64,000 nt of DNA from Aphelidium insulamus (GCA_036784855.1 JAZDSV010000030.1:132997-196996), one strand, 5' to 3'. Numbered from the stretch's first letter, positions 25,501 to 36,225 are shown. Notes: a model not told the origin generated them from the sequence alone. Made by a program: numbers and translations.

Positions 25501-25910
25501 GATGGCGCGCCCTTTGTTCCCGCGGAGAAGTCACGCTCATCAATGAAGGCCCATACACGCGCGGACAAGTCAAACTGCCAAAAGTCGCCAGTTCTCGTGA
25601 TTCCTACAGAAATTAAACGGTAAACACATTAACCTCAAATAGTACTCAGTAACTTTCCTGTCCCGGAATTGGTCATTCCACCGTACAGATAGAGCGTCCC
25701 AGATGAGGATGTCGATGCCGACACGGCGAGACAGTGCTCATAACGCGCACCAGGTGTCGGCACGCTGGGACTGTATATTTGATACTGTCCAAATGTGGTG
25801 GAACCGCTCAGCAGCTGTGCCGAATAGTTGAAGGCGAGACCTGACGCGACTGTTATAAACAGGCCCGACACTGCGATATATTGGCGCCACACGTGTAACT
25901 GCATTGGCAT
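22548..25910 (-). CDS. Kelch-repeat receptor-like kinase, paralogue C
   Basis: Third member of the tandem set. The ATG at 25910 gives MPMQLHVWRQYIAVSGLF, a signal peptide, then LAFNYSAQLLSGSTTFGQ. Kelch blades lie in short exons from 25.9 to 24.4 kb (LYLYGGMTNSGTG, FDLSARVWAFIDE in another spliced exon, GWLLLFGGDSYNSGG, TNELWELDFTFTG). The stalk (24.38-23.71 kb) is almost pure Ser/Thr with polyserine runs, so likely heavily O-glycosylated. The TM helix is FTIVIVAVVAGLAFLSLCIG. The kinase has AKGGGGAIHMA, FIVKIV, HCDIKPPN, DFGISQMF and YAAPELF, and stops at QFRNWNIAM. The kinase exon is almost identical in long stretches to that of B, whereas the stalks differ completely. Confidence 0.83.
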
Positions 25911-25943
25911 AAAAGATGAAAGTGGAGCGTCTAATAATAGATT

Positions 25944-25960
25944 GCGGTAAAAATAGACGC
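25944..25960 (-). promoter_or_regulatory. Shared upstream element of kelch-kinase C
   Basis: Plus-strand GCGGTAAAAATAGACGC, 34 nt upstream of the ATG, preceded by CTAATAATAGATT as at paralogues A and B. Confidence 0.5.
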
Positions 25961-26163
25961 ATCGCGTCCGTCGAAAAATCCACACTGGAATTTCCAATGG
26001 AGTAACACATTTCATATGGAGAAACATTGAAGGCTTTCCATGTTGAAGCAAAGTTTGGGCACTCCTCCATCGCACAGTCAACGTAGACGCGCACAATCAT
26101 CGCCGCAATAATGCAAGTGCAACACGGCTGACGTGTCGCATTGCAAGGGTTACAGCCGGTGCA

Positions 26164-28345
26164 GTGGCCGCATGGCCGCCCTTGATGGCGTGTTCAGCCA
26201 CGCGCGCCTCTGCAACAATAATCATGCCACTGACTGGTATATTCGATGAGGACATTGGTGAGGACACGCCAGTCACCGCGACGACGACTACAAGTGTCGG
26301 CCACCATGATGCGACGACCGTGGGCAGTGCCGGTGCCGGCGATGGATCCAACAATACCGCAGCCGATGTAGAAGTAGACACGCAGCGTGAGGTCGACAAG
26401 GAGCGCGCCACGCCGCTGCCGCCGACAATTATCAACCAGCAAGACTATGACATGCTGATAGAGCTGGTGGGTACGTGTCGCACCCGACGCGACTTTGACC
26501 ACCCTGGCTACCATGCCAGCAATGCTATCGGTGATACCGCAGTTGGTGTGGATAGTACCGCCGCCGCGGTGAAAGGCACGGAGAATGATGGTGGAAACAA
26601 TGATGTCAAGGACGCGACAGCCAGTGAGAATGCTGCATTGGACGCTGGATGGCGATCGGTGGCGCTGATGCAAGCCATGGGCGAGATGGCCGTCATCTCA
26701 CCGCTGGACCCCACATCCCTCTACGTCACCAGTGTGAGTGTGTGTATATTGTGCATAAATATCTGTGTGTATCGAGTAGTAATCTGTGTGTTTTGCAGTA
26801 ATATCTGTGTGTCTCGAGTAGTTATCTGTGTACATTGTATATAGTACGTGTGGTATTTTGACCGCTATTGATATTTTAGCCTGCATGAACTATATATATC
26901 TACTAATATAACAGGTGGCGCCGATGCAGACGCTGTCCGCTGACAGTGTGGACAGCATGGACTCTAATACGGATTATTTCACCGCTGCTGATAACATGCC
27001 GACTCCGACCCAGCGTGACAATCTGCCATATGACCGCTTTAAAGTTGTTGAAAGCACTTCAAACGACCCGCAGGTGCCACCCGGGAGTGCGGAACAACAA
27101 CAACATCAGCAGCAGCAGACAGAACATCTGCCTGATCAAGACCCGGGGAACAATTATGATACTAATCGAGTTGTATCAACCTCAACAACGACTCCATCGT
27201 CAACTACAACGAACATGCGGGCCACTCTGTCTGCACTGCGGCATGACCCGTCATGGCGCGATCTGGCCGAGGTGTGCCGCCGTAACATGCACCGTCAGCC
27301 AGACAGTCTGAGGATGCTGGTGGCCTCGCTGTGCTACTTTCAGGAGCGTGCAGATGGCTTCACCCGTGACGAGGCCGAGTGCCGTGTGGCCCGCCTACTG
27401 GGCATTGCACCGCGAGCCGTGTCCCGCCTGCAGTCGCAGTACATGGCAGAGGCGGCGACAGGAGATATTTCGTACGACCAATGTTACCGCCATCAACAAC
27501 AGCCACAAGACTGGATGCCGTGTCTCCACATGTCGTCGCAGCTGGACAACAACAACAACAACAACAACAATGAAGCAGCGGCCACCGAGTCCGAGAGCAC
27601 CGGATACTCATTTGTGGACACGGCGTCCGTGTCGTCAACAGTGGCTGCGTCCCCCGTCAGCCAGGCATTGCGATACAAGTTCTCTGATCTGTCTGCAACA
27701 TCGTCACCACAGGCACTATCACAGTCGTCATCACCCATCAAGGGCTACAGACGGGGTTGGCTGCTGGATGAGCGCCCGGTACTTCGACACCGCGCCGAGC
27801 AGTGGATCGCAGAGCAGAATCGGTGCCGCCACGCCGACCGCGACGGCCGCCACTTCAAGATCACCGAGTTCCAGAGCTGGGTGAACAACACGCTGCTGAA
27901 GCCGTTGTACGATGACGCGCGGTTCCCCGTCTCGCCCATTTCACATTCCACGGCGCGCATGTGGCTCAAGAAGCTCGGCTACTATGCCGATGCCGACCGC
28001 GAGGTGGCCAAGTCGCTGCACACCGCCAATATTATGCAGACATCGTCCTCAGCTGCACCGTACGGCCTGGACACTCGGATGACTGCCGGCGGCGGTGGAC
28101 GTGGCCGCAGCAACTCGGCCGCAGTGCTAGAGTCCTCGATTACAGCGTCGCTGAGTAGCACTGCAATGAATAGCTCGCAACTTGGACACCGGAACGACTG
28201 CGACACCTTCTCGGCGCTGCTGGAGGGCAGTCAGAACCTGGACCCAGAACAGATGCAGCAGAATGATACACGTCTACGCCGAGCCATGCGCGCCCGGTCC
28301 CGCACCTGGGCAGCCAGAGACTGTCCGAGTGGTGGGCGGAATTGA
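26164..28345 (+). CDS. Probable transposase-derived DNA-binding protein
   Basis: Two exons, 26164-26733 and 26915-28345, join in phase 0 (YVTS to VAPMQTL). The protein is about 666 residues and mostly low complexity (Gln, Asn and Ser runs). Two ordered parts stand out. The first is a helical region at about 27235-27460 (SWRDLAEVCRRNMHR, RDEAECRVARLLGIAPRAV), which looks like a helix-turn-helix. The second is at about 27760-28010 (WIAEQNRCRH, FQSWVNNTLL, STARMWLKKLGYYADADRE). It resembles the N-terminal WVNN...ARxWLxxLG segment of fungal DDE-superfamily transposase/endonuclease proteins. The catalytic DDE part and the usual KKGxYVDGHER continuation are absent. I infer a domesticated transposon DNA-binding module, perhaps a transcription factor. 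A small fragment of a decayed element is less likely, because the frame is open and spliced. Confidence 0.6.
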
Positions 28346-28819
28346 TTCAAAAAACACCTGGAAGTAGTGTGGTACTAGCACCATTGCATAGATCGCAGTT
28401 AGTGTGTCTGATTGTTGGTAAATTAATGTTTATCTTGCGCTTCATCTATGCCAGTTGTTAATATATTGCAATGTCGGTCCTTCACTTTCCCCATAAGCTT
28501 TAACCACTACCCATTGCACAATAAAGAAAGAGAGAGCGTATTCCAATGTCTCTGCCAGCTCACCGCGCACATATGTATATGTATATGTAGTATTATGTGC
28601 AGTACTGTGTACAGTACATGTAAATACTGCCAGCCAGAAGAACATGAAATTCTGTAAGCAACGCACGCATATATGAAGTGTAGCAGCCAACTAGCAACAC
28701 GGCACACAAACACAGCCAACCAGCCATTCGGGGTTATGTATGTGCTTTGTATGTGCTTATTACTTCGATTTCTGGATACCCATATGCACTCGGCACTCTT
28801 ACAGGCAGACAGGCATTGT
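28346..28819. other. Intergenic region, presumed promoter of vWA gene
   Basis: AT-rich tracts (ATATGTATATGTATATGTAG at about 28570) and no supported coding region. An open frame starting at 28673 only extends the vWA gene upstream of its better signal-peptide start. Confidence 0.4.
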
Positions 28820-30609
28820 ATGTTGACACGGAGGCAATGGCGGCGGTGGCTGGTGTTGCAACTTCTGGCAGCTGTGACGGCAATATTGTGGCTGTCAGGG
28901 GCGGATGCGGCCATCTCCTGTGACAGTGGCGGCAATGGGAGCTCCGGCGGCGGCACCAGCACACCCAACAGAACTACCACTACCAACGCCACCACAGGCA
29001 CATACACCCGCCCCGTAGTGGACTTTCTGCTGGCCATCGACATATCGGCCGATGAGCCGTGCAACTGTAAACTGGGATCAATGGTGGCCGCGGCGCAGCT
29101 GGTCATTGAACAGTTGCTGGCACCTGGCAGTGGCGGGCAGATGGATGTCCGGGTGGCTCTCATCACTTATGCGGCCGACGCTGAAGTCTTGATGGATTTC
29201 ACGGTGGGTGTGCTGGCCGTGCTGTTACTTATACCCCAGTGGCTAATATTATACAATCCCTGCCACTGACCACCAGTATGCAGGCTGATCGCAGGGCGCT
29301 GGTCAATGCACTGGCATCCGTGTCCACGTGGCCGGCACTGAGTGCGCGCGAGTCCACGCTGACCATGCTGCGTGCAGTGCTGGACCCGGCGCAGTATCAG
29401 CCATTCTTTGCCCCCGCTCCCTTCCCCGCCACTCTGTCCTGGCGCTCCACTGTACGTCAATAGTATTTTATCTATTGTTATGGAGTATATTTAATAACTA
29501 TATAAATATAAATATATATGCAGGCCAGGAGAGTCGTGGTGGTGTGGACCGATGAGGACTCGGATATGCCGCAGCCGGCCGCGCTGCAGACCGCCAACCA
29601 GACGGTGGAGTCGCTGTGTGCCGCGCCGTACGTGAATGGCCAGTGTCAGTCTGCCGGTCTGCTGTTCGAACCCGGCTTTCTCGGCCGCCAGTATCTGGCC
29701 GCCACCACGGCGGCAAACAGTTCCTTGAGCACGTCGGTGGAGTTTGGCACCTACTACCGCAACAGCACTAGACTGCAGCTCTCGCCCGCCTATCAGGCCG
29801 AGGTGGACGCGACAGTGGCCAGTCTGGCTGCACACCAAGCACTGCTACTCCTGTTCATGGACGATCAGCAGGGTGGTGCTGGGGGTCCAGTGTCGGCCTA
29901 CGTGCCATCACGGAACCCATTGGCGGCGCTGGCCGGCACTGTTGGCGTGGTGGGCGACACCACGACGCAGATGGCGCAGTACGGCGACCCGCAGCTGAAT
30001 GTCTACACCAACAATGACACTAGTCACTTTTCTGGGTTCTCGTCCGTGCAGACACTGGCCAGTCTGCGTGGGGCCGGACTGGGCGCATCGCTGCAGGCTC
30101 AGCTACTGGCACGCACACTACTGTCACCAAATAACACGGTCTGGGCGCCGCGACTGTTTGACATCAACCTGCTGATGCCGAGTGGTTGGCTGGCCGTGCG
30201 CAATGCCACCACGGCCATCCAGACCGCCCTGACCTCGGTGCTGACCTCGGTGCTGGACCCTGCATTCGGCTGTGTTGTTATCCGCGATGTTCCTCCATCA
30301 CCGACACCATCAACGTCATCGCAAAGCACAAGTGGACAATCACCGCCCACACAAGTCGAGACACCTCCGCAATCAACCTCCGACCCACCCCCAACCGTGG
30401 TAATTGGTGCGGTCAGCGCGGTGGCGGCCGCATTGGTGTGCATTGTGGCCGCTGTGGTGCTCTACGTCAAACTGAGCGGGGCCAGTGTGGCAGCGGCGGG
30501 AACAATGGACAGCGGCGCTGCGGCCGGCTCCGCCATGATCTCCAACCCGCTGTTCCGCGCGGCGCAATCGCGGCACAGCAACCCCACATATCAGCCGCCG
30601 GCTCCATGA
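28820..30609 (+). CDS. vWA-domain type I membrane protein
   Basis: Likely cell-surface adhesion protein or sensor. The ATG at 28820 (MLTRRQWRRWLVLQLLAAVT) gives a signal peptide; an upstream in-frame ATG at 28673 would bury it. After a Ser/Thr/Asn linker comes a von Willebrand A fold (VVDFLLAIDISADEPCN, then VRVALITYAADAEVLMDF). The first splice is best read as GTGG/TGGCT (about 29207/29240), giving FTVVANIIQSLPL and removing only 32 nt. The next intron is 29455-29523, followed by ARRVVVVWTDEDSDM. The MIDAS reads DISAD rather than DxSxS. The ectodomain is long, with many N-x-S/T sites. A Pro/Ser-rich stalk, a TM helix (VVIGAVSAVAAALVCIVAAV) and a short cytosolic tail with NPLF and NPTY motifs follow; both are typical endocytic or PTB-binding signals. 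Confidence 0.78.
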
Positions 30610-30634
30610 CATAAAAGTTGTGTATATTGTTTTG

Positions 30635-30675
30635 TATATATACATTATATATATATAATATATATATATATGTTG
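30635..30675. repeat. (TA)n microsatellite
   Basis: TATATATA run interrupted by a few bases, between the convergent ends of the vWA and ankyrin genes. Confidence 0.85.
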
Positions 30676-30732
30676 TTTATAGTTATTGTTATTTAGTTAT
30701 ATCTGTCGACTGATCGTATTCAACTATTCGGA

Positions 30733-31785
30733 CTAGTCGAGCGGGAAACCATTCTGTCGCATATACTCCACGATTTCAAACGAATTTTCATCCGCATTCA
30801 TCGCGGCTTTGTACGCTATGGCATCATAAGGACAACCATTCTCGTGCAAATATTTAACCACTTCAAGATAGCCATTTGCGGCCGCGATGTGATACGCCTC
30901 CGCGTTCCATGGACAAAGTTGGTCACGTAGCCAGCGCAAAAACTCGACATCATTAGTGCGCACGGCCTCGTAAAATGTGTCGTCACCCCATGGAATATTT
31001 TTTTGGCCGCGAAGCCAATCCACCACATCTCGTCGGCAATGTTCACACGCTGCGGCGAGCTCACGTGTGCCCAGATCGTGTCCAAACAAAGGGGCCGTTT
31101 GCAAAACGCTGATGTGTCCTCTAGCTGCTGCCGCACAGAATGCCATCGAGGTATAATGAACAGATCCTTGGCGTAGCACTTCCATTATATCTGCATGTCC
31201 GTTTTCTGCCGCCGCCACATAAGCACTACCCCAGGCGGCGGCGCCATTGTGGAGCAGATACCCCAAGACTTCCCGTCTTCCGGCCAGTGCCGCCATCTCA
31301 GTGTACGTGGGGTAGAGTTTGAATGCGGTCTGGGACGAGTATTTCTGAACCAAATAGTCCACGATATCGATCCGATTAGCAGCAATCGCGTATAGCAGCA
31401 AATATTGATGGGTCATTCCTAGTTTAATTGCAACCTCACAGTCAGCTACAGATTGTGTAGAGCGATCTAGCAAGACCAAATATGCGTCTAGCTGGTCGGA
31501 ATCAATGCTGCGTGGACGGTTAGATAAATCAAATATGATTATGATAATAATAAGAAGTATTTTAATGTTATGTATGTACCTCATGCTCGGGTTCTTTTCT
31601 GCAAACTGGAGATATATCTCCTTGATGCCCGGTTCATCACCACCACCACTTTGTGACACCACATCATCCGCGGATGTTACGGGCCCGGCAATCACGTATG
31701 CTGCCAAGGTGGATACGCCCAGAATCAGAGCCGCGAGCACGATATTTGGAATCATTTTTGTGAAATTTAGCAAAAGGCGCCGCAT
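30733..31785 (-). CDS. Membrane/secreted ankyrin-repeat protein 1
   Basis: The ATG at 31785 gives MRRLLLNFTKMIPNIVLAAL, a signal peptide or signal anchor (a second ATG is at 31755). A short acidic region ends IKEIYLQFAEKNPSM. An intron of about 70 nt (about 31579-31511) joins SM to SIDSDQLDAYLVLLDR in frame. The rest is ankyrin-like repeats of the 'NGCPWD' type (MAALAGRREVLGYLLHNGA, AAAENGHADIMEVLRQ, AAANGYLEVVKYLHENGCPY), ending EYMRQNGFPLD. Such repeats are common in amoebae, oomycetes and giant viruses. Ankyrin repeats behind a hydrophobic leader are unusual because these repeats normally work in the cytosol; a type II membrane topology with cytosolic repeats is possible. It is a clear paralogue of the next gene. 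Confidence 0.75.
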   Translation of the reverse strand: MRRLLLNFTKMIPNIVLAALILGVSTLAAYVIAGPVTSADDVVSQSGGGDEPGIKEIYLQFAEKNPSMRYIHNIKILLIIIIIIFDLSNRPRSIDSDQLDAYLVLLDRSTQSVADCEVAIKLGMTHQYLLLYAIAANRIDIVDYLVQKYSSQTAFKLYPTYTEMAALAGRREVLGYLLHNGAAAWGSAYVAAAENGHADIMEVLRQGSVHYTSMAFCAAAARGHISVLQTAPLFGHDLGTRELAAACEHCRRDVVDWLRGQKNIPWGDDTFYEAVRTNDVEFLRWLRDQLCPWNAEAYHIAAANGYLEVVKYLHENGCPYDAIAYKAAMNADENSFEIVEYMRQNGFPLD

Positions 31786-31980
31786 TTGCGCTTAGGATGC
31801 AGGTGCAGACACGTGACCATTGTACGATGATTGGAGGTTTTGGGGCGGGCTTGAGTGAACTCAACTCATAGATGACGATTAATGCACGTAGGTCCTTGCT
31901 GTATTAAACAATGTACAGATAGACACACTATATACATATGTAGCAAAGTAATCTATTATGTACCGCGAGCAGGGTCATCA

Positions 31981-33205
31981 CTACTCGTCCTGAAGTTGGG
32001 GACAACCATTGCTGATCAGCCATCGCCAGATATGTGTGTGATACTCAAACGCGCCATCCCACGGACATCCATTGGCGTGCAGCCACCTTACCGCTTCTAG
32101 CTGGTGTCCTTTAATGGCCTCAATATAAGCTTGTGAGTTCCATGGACATCCGTTGTCAAGCAGCCACTGCAGCTTCACTATGTCCCCGCTGTATGCTGCC
32201 GCTGCAAACAATTGTTCATTCCACGGTCGATCAGCTCCGCGAATGGTTAACAGCCACTTTAGCACTTCCAGATGCAAAGTCTTGGCCGCCAGATAAACCG
32301 CATCATCATCCCAGTGACGCCTCATCGCGACAAGACGCATCACCATTGGTATATTGTTCGTGGTACATGCAGTGGAGAACGCTTCACCGTGATCGTCCGG
32401 GCACCCCGCGCCGTACGCGTAATGGATCACGTCATAGTGCGTTTGAAGCAAACGGTGCAACTGGTCATACTGGCTACCGTGCAGTTCGGCATCGGCGTCG
32501 TACATGGATGTATGCCGTGGCACTTGTTGCAAACGCTGCAATAGATCAGAATTACCCCGCACAGCCTCGATATACGTGGATGTATCCCACGGCACTTGTC
32601 GCTTGCGTAGAAATTTCAACGCTTCCAGGTGGCCATTTCGGGCCGCCAGCGCACATGCCATTTTGTTGATACGGGCCCCGCTATCCAACAGGAAGCGGAG
32701 TACATTCATGCTGCCCGCCAGCGCCGCCATCTCGACATATGAGCTATTTATATTATATTTATATTATATTATTATATATATTATACTGTTTAATGTCGAC
32801 TCCGTGCTTATTGATCAGGCAGCACAAGGCCTGCAAGTTGTCCGCGGCACACGCGGCACATTGCCAGATGCCACAAATCAACGCCGTCCTCAATGGCCTT
32901 GTCAATTTCCTTCTCTGTCACAGCAGACCGGTCAAACAGTGCGACCACGGCCGCACCAACGCCTTGTTTGCCAAATCTGTGCAAACCATATATGTGTGAC
33001 TGAGGTGTATGAAATGTTGTTTAGATGCTTACATGAAGCCAGCCACGGACACTTTTTGGTATTGGAGAAAAACATCGCCGATACTGCGCTGAGTGCTTGG
33101 AGGCGCCTCGTCGGTATCAGCGACGATCTCCATTCCGTCTGTGGGCACAGTAGACACACTAGCCGTGAATATCGCAGCGACGAGAAACGCGATGGCGGCC
33201 AGCAT
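31981..33205 (-). CDS. Membrane/secreted ankyrin-repeat protein 2, possibly frameshifted
   Basis: The ATG at 33205 gives MLAAIAFLVAAIFTASVSTV, a signal peptide or anchor. IGDVFLQYQKVSVAGF follows, parallel to IKEIYLQFAEKNPSM in the gene just before. The second exon (about 32980-32810) reads VVALFDRSAVTEKEIDKAIE and then must change frame to read the ankyrin segment CAACAADNLQALCCLINKHG, because the first frame stops at 32817. After an AT-rich intron the repeats run on (MAALAGSMNVLRFLLDSGA, RNGHLEALKFLRKRQVPWD, WLHANGCPWDGAFE) to ISNGCPQLQDE. The frame change has no visible intron, so it is a real lesion, an indel error or an unseen splice. Function unknown. Confidence 0.62.
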
Positions 33206-33559
33206 TGGTGTTGCCAACACTATTTCCAGAGAGATAGAGTACGCGTGGGATGCAGCGTGTCTGATTGGCCGATGGGAATTTTGCCGTGGCCCCTTGGCTG
33301 CATATTGTGGAATTGTGCGGCTATTATGCACTATTGCATGCCAAATGTGACGCTTCAATGTTGCATGCACATATATATATATATATATATATACTAACAT
33401 GGAATAGAATGCAATTAAAGCGCATGTCGTCCACACACGGGAGTCGAGTGGTGTAGCTGCAGGCATTTCCAACACTCTTTGCATCCAGTGCCGAGGGCGC
33501 AGTGGATGATCAAACATCAATTCAAACACACCTGACAAAACAAATATTCTATGAAACCA

Positions 33560-34234
33560 CTAGGCGGCCGACACGGCGGCATTGGACGTGCGCGCCAAGT
33601 TCGCATTACTGTCTGGTGCTGCTGCTGCAACTGTGCTTCTTGTCTTACTGCTGCCGCGCAGCCACCCGTTGGCAGCAGGTGGCTGAATGTCTGGCACAAA
33701 CTGCAGCACAATATACAGCACAGCCACCACCACGATGAATATACCCGCAAACAGCCGGAACCCTTGCCAGTCCATGGCAATGCAACCCAGACTGAGATAT
33801 GGAATTGGTCAGTACATGAAAATTCATAGATGACATATATATATATATATATATATAGTCAATATTATAATATGTCGTCAACATAATACAATATGGACAC
33901 ATACTACAAGTAGGCCAGACCGCGGCCGAGAAAGGTAAAGAGAAATGGCGCGTTCACCTGCACCACCGTTGGGGAGATGAACTCCAGGGCGATAAACATG
34001 GCTCCAAACAGGCTGCGGCACAGGTTGGTTGGATGGGGTTGGGAGTTGCGTGTAGGGAACTCACATGTTGAACACGCCCACGGTGAAGCCTGCACGCCAC
34101 GTGAGCACTTGTTCATGCAAAGATGAATGAAACGTACCGGTAAAGCCGCCGGGGACAAGCAGCACGCCGCAGACAATAAGCAGCACGCCGCAGACGACGT
34201 TGGCGATGCGCAGCGCGTGCTCACTCACGGCCAT
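33560..34234 (-). CDS. COPI-associated Golgi membrane protein, TVP15-like
   Basis: Small multi-span Golgi/vesicle protein of the COPI_assoc family, which includes yeast Tvp15. The ATG at 34234 (MAVSEHALRIANVVCGVLL) leads through four exons: the first ends LLVPGG; the second is FTVGVFNI; the third is LFGAMFIALEFISPTVVQVN to FLFTFLGRGLAYL; the fourth starts CLGCIAMDWQGFRLFAG. Four hydrophobic segments fit the family, and FLFSFLGRG is its hallmark motif, seen here as FLFTFLGRG. A polar tail of about 45 residues rich in Ala, Ser and Asn ends VSAA. Introns are 45-60 nt except the third, which is AT-rich with a (TA)n run. The gene lies head-to-tail behind the RPA34-like gene. Confidence 0.8.
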
Positions 34235-34441
34235 ATATGAATTATAAAGGTGCGTCAACGGAGAGCTTTAATGTCACGCTGATATGGTACAAAACCGAAA
34301 ACCCTAAGGGTGTAAGGGGATCCCAACTAGATTAAACAGCTGCGTCCAATTTCGACTTCAGACCCGCATTACAGGTTGGACGCGGTGCGTGTTTGGATGG
34401 GCAGCTGCATCAACGCCGTATTGTGTAGTATCATCTATTAG

Positions 34442-35270
34442 TTAGTTGCTGGACTTGGACGGGCGTTTCTTGCTAGATTTAACAGACTTGGTTGCAGAGT
34501 CCTTTGTAGAATCCACTTTGGTTTCCTTCTTCAGCTTCTGTTTCTTCTTGGCAGATGGTGTCGAAGGTGGTGTCGAAGGTGGCGTCGAAGTTTGTTCCAC
34601 CGAATTGTCCAGCGTGCTTGGGGCGCCGCGCTTCAATTCTCTCTCAGCAGCCGAAATACCATTGCCGAACGGCACGTGACGGTATGCAAGCAGTCGCGCG
34701 GGAGGCTGGGCCACACGCTCTCTGCGAACTATATGGCCTTGCTGATGATTATAATCACCGGGTGCTAAAGAATTCGTCATTACAACATTCAGTGCAGTCG
34801 CGGCACCCGAGTCGCTGCCGTCCAGTGGAGTCAGTGTGAACTGGGCAGAGGCGCTGTCGGGCTGCTGCACTATCGGCATCACAGCACATAGCGGCGTGGT
34901 GCTGGCAGCATGCACAAGCGCCAGCTGATCAGACAATTTGACAGCTTGATGCTCATTCCCTCCATCGGTGCCGTCAGTCACGGTCTTGGTGGTGTCTGCA
35001 TCGGCATGCGCGTCCAGGAATGAGACGGGCACCGTGCACCCGTCCAGCTGCTCCGGTATCACCTGGTTGAAATGAATACGGATAAATGACTATAAGGACA
35101 TTCTAGCAACCACATACATTGGCCGGCAGGCGGATGAGAAAGAGGCGGCGGCGTGGGCGGTCAGTATCCGAGGTGGCAGAGAAGTGCACGTACGCTGCCT
35201 TGTTGGACGCGGCGTCGGCACTGCTCTTGTGCGCGTGCAAGGCGCGATATCCCGGCGGTGGCGCGTCCAT
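34442..35270 (-). CDS. Probable RNA polymerase I subunit RPA34-like
   Basis: Two exons: the ATG at 35270 (MDAPPPGYRALHAHKSSAD) to RLFLIRLPAN, then VIPEQLDGCTVPVSFLDAH onward. The N-terminal LFLIRLPANVIPEQLDG resembles the short conserved segment of the RPA34/PAF49 family, which dimerises with RPA49 on Pol I in the nucleolus. The very basic C-terminal tail (SAKKKQKLKKETKVD to KKRPSKSSN) also fits. The middle is low-complexity with Pro-Ser-Thr repeats (TPPSTPPSTPSA). The family is poorly conserved and length fits only loosely (about 250 residues), so this is a tentative call. Otherwise it is a nuclear, lysine-tailed protein of unknown role. Confidence 0.45.
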
Positions 35271-35282
35271 AACAATATTTTG

Positions 35283-35645
35283 TTGGCTGCAATATAAATA
35301 TAATTGTCTGTATGATTAACACGGCTCGGATGATTAACATCATACTTCAAAAAACGTTGGACGAGTTGTGCAGTACAAGCACTCGCAAGCAGTAGCAGCA
35401 GTGTTGATCATTAGACACACATGGAGGAAACATGTCCCCAGAGAAGATGTATGAATTAAATGACACATGCAGAGTATATTTATGTATGACAACCCATTAT
35501 ACAAATTCCACTACACAGTAAAGTCACAGTATGTGTGTCGACTACACACAGCAGAAAAGGAAGAGTGAACAGCACAGTAGTTGATAAATACTGCATGCAT
35601 ATATACAACGAGTATCTAATGATGGATGGATGGCTATGGCTACAT
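35283..35645. other. Intergenic region
   Basis: No supported gene. The stretch separates the start of the RPA34-like gene from the 3' end of VMA21. Confidence 0.4.
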
Positions 35646-35982
35646 TCAGTCATTCTTCTTGCCACCGCCATCACTGGGCGCCGTCTCCGTGAATGCCACC
35701 ACCACATACACCACCATCATGATGTTGGTGGCGGCCACCGCGGCCACAGCACTGTAGATGGACTGCCCGGGGAACAGGTGGTGCAGGCAGTAAAAGTAGG
35801 TGGCCAGCGGCACCACAATCATGCACACGGAGAAGAATATCAGCTTGCCCACGACGTGTCTACAGTGGTGAGGTAAGATGTGGGTATGACACTGGTACAC
35901 ACCGGGGAATCTGTGCATCCAGCACCCGATGTGAGCCGGCAGGTTGATCCGGCGGTGTGACCAGTGCCGACGCCGTGGACAT
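35646..35982 (-). CDS. VMA21: V-ATPase assembly factor VMA21
   Basis: ER membrane chaperone that assembles the Vo sector of the vacuolar ATPase. The ATG at 35982 (MSTASALVTPPDQPAGSHRV) opens a polar N-terminus. A short intron (GTGTGTACC...CTGTAG, about 35915-35873) joins IPR to HVVGKLIFFSVCMIVVPLAT. Two TM hairpin helices follow (KLIFFSVCMIVVPLATYFY and SAVAAVAATNIMMVVYVVVA), with the family motif K-L-x-F-F-x...P. The tail is acidic/polar and ends KKND, a dilysine (KKxx) ER-retrieval signal like that of yeast Vma21. Total of about 98 residues is normal for the family. The gene is complete. Confidence 0.85.
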
Positions 35983-36225
35983 TGTCGGTGATTGTGTATT
36001 AAACAGATGAATAATAAAGTATGGCATTATCTGTGTAGCATACATAACCTTCCATAAATATGCTAATATATATGTGTGTACAAGCCAGGTTCAAGTTGCA
36101 GTGCATGCCATCCATATGCTTCTCTGAGTGAAGCTTCATGGAGATTGTATAAGTGGTCTGCTGATATCAACAACAATTGATATTTACACACAGGCACACT
36201 CTTCTACACACAATACAGATAACAA

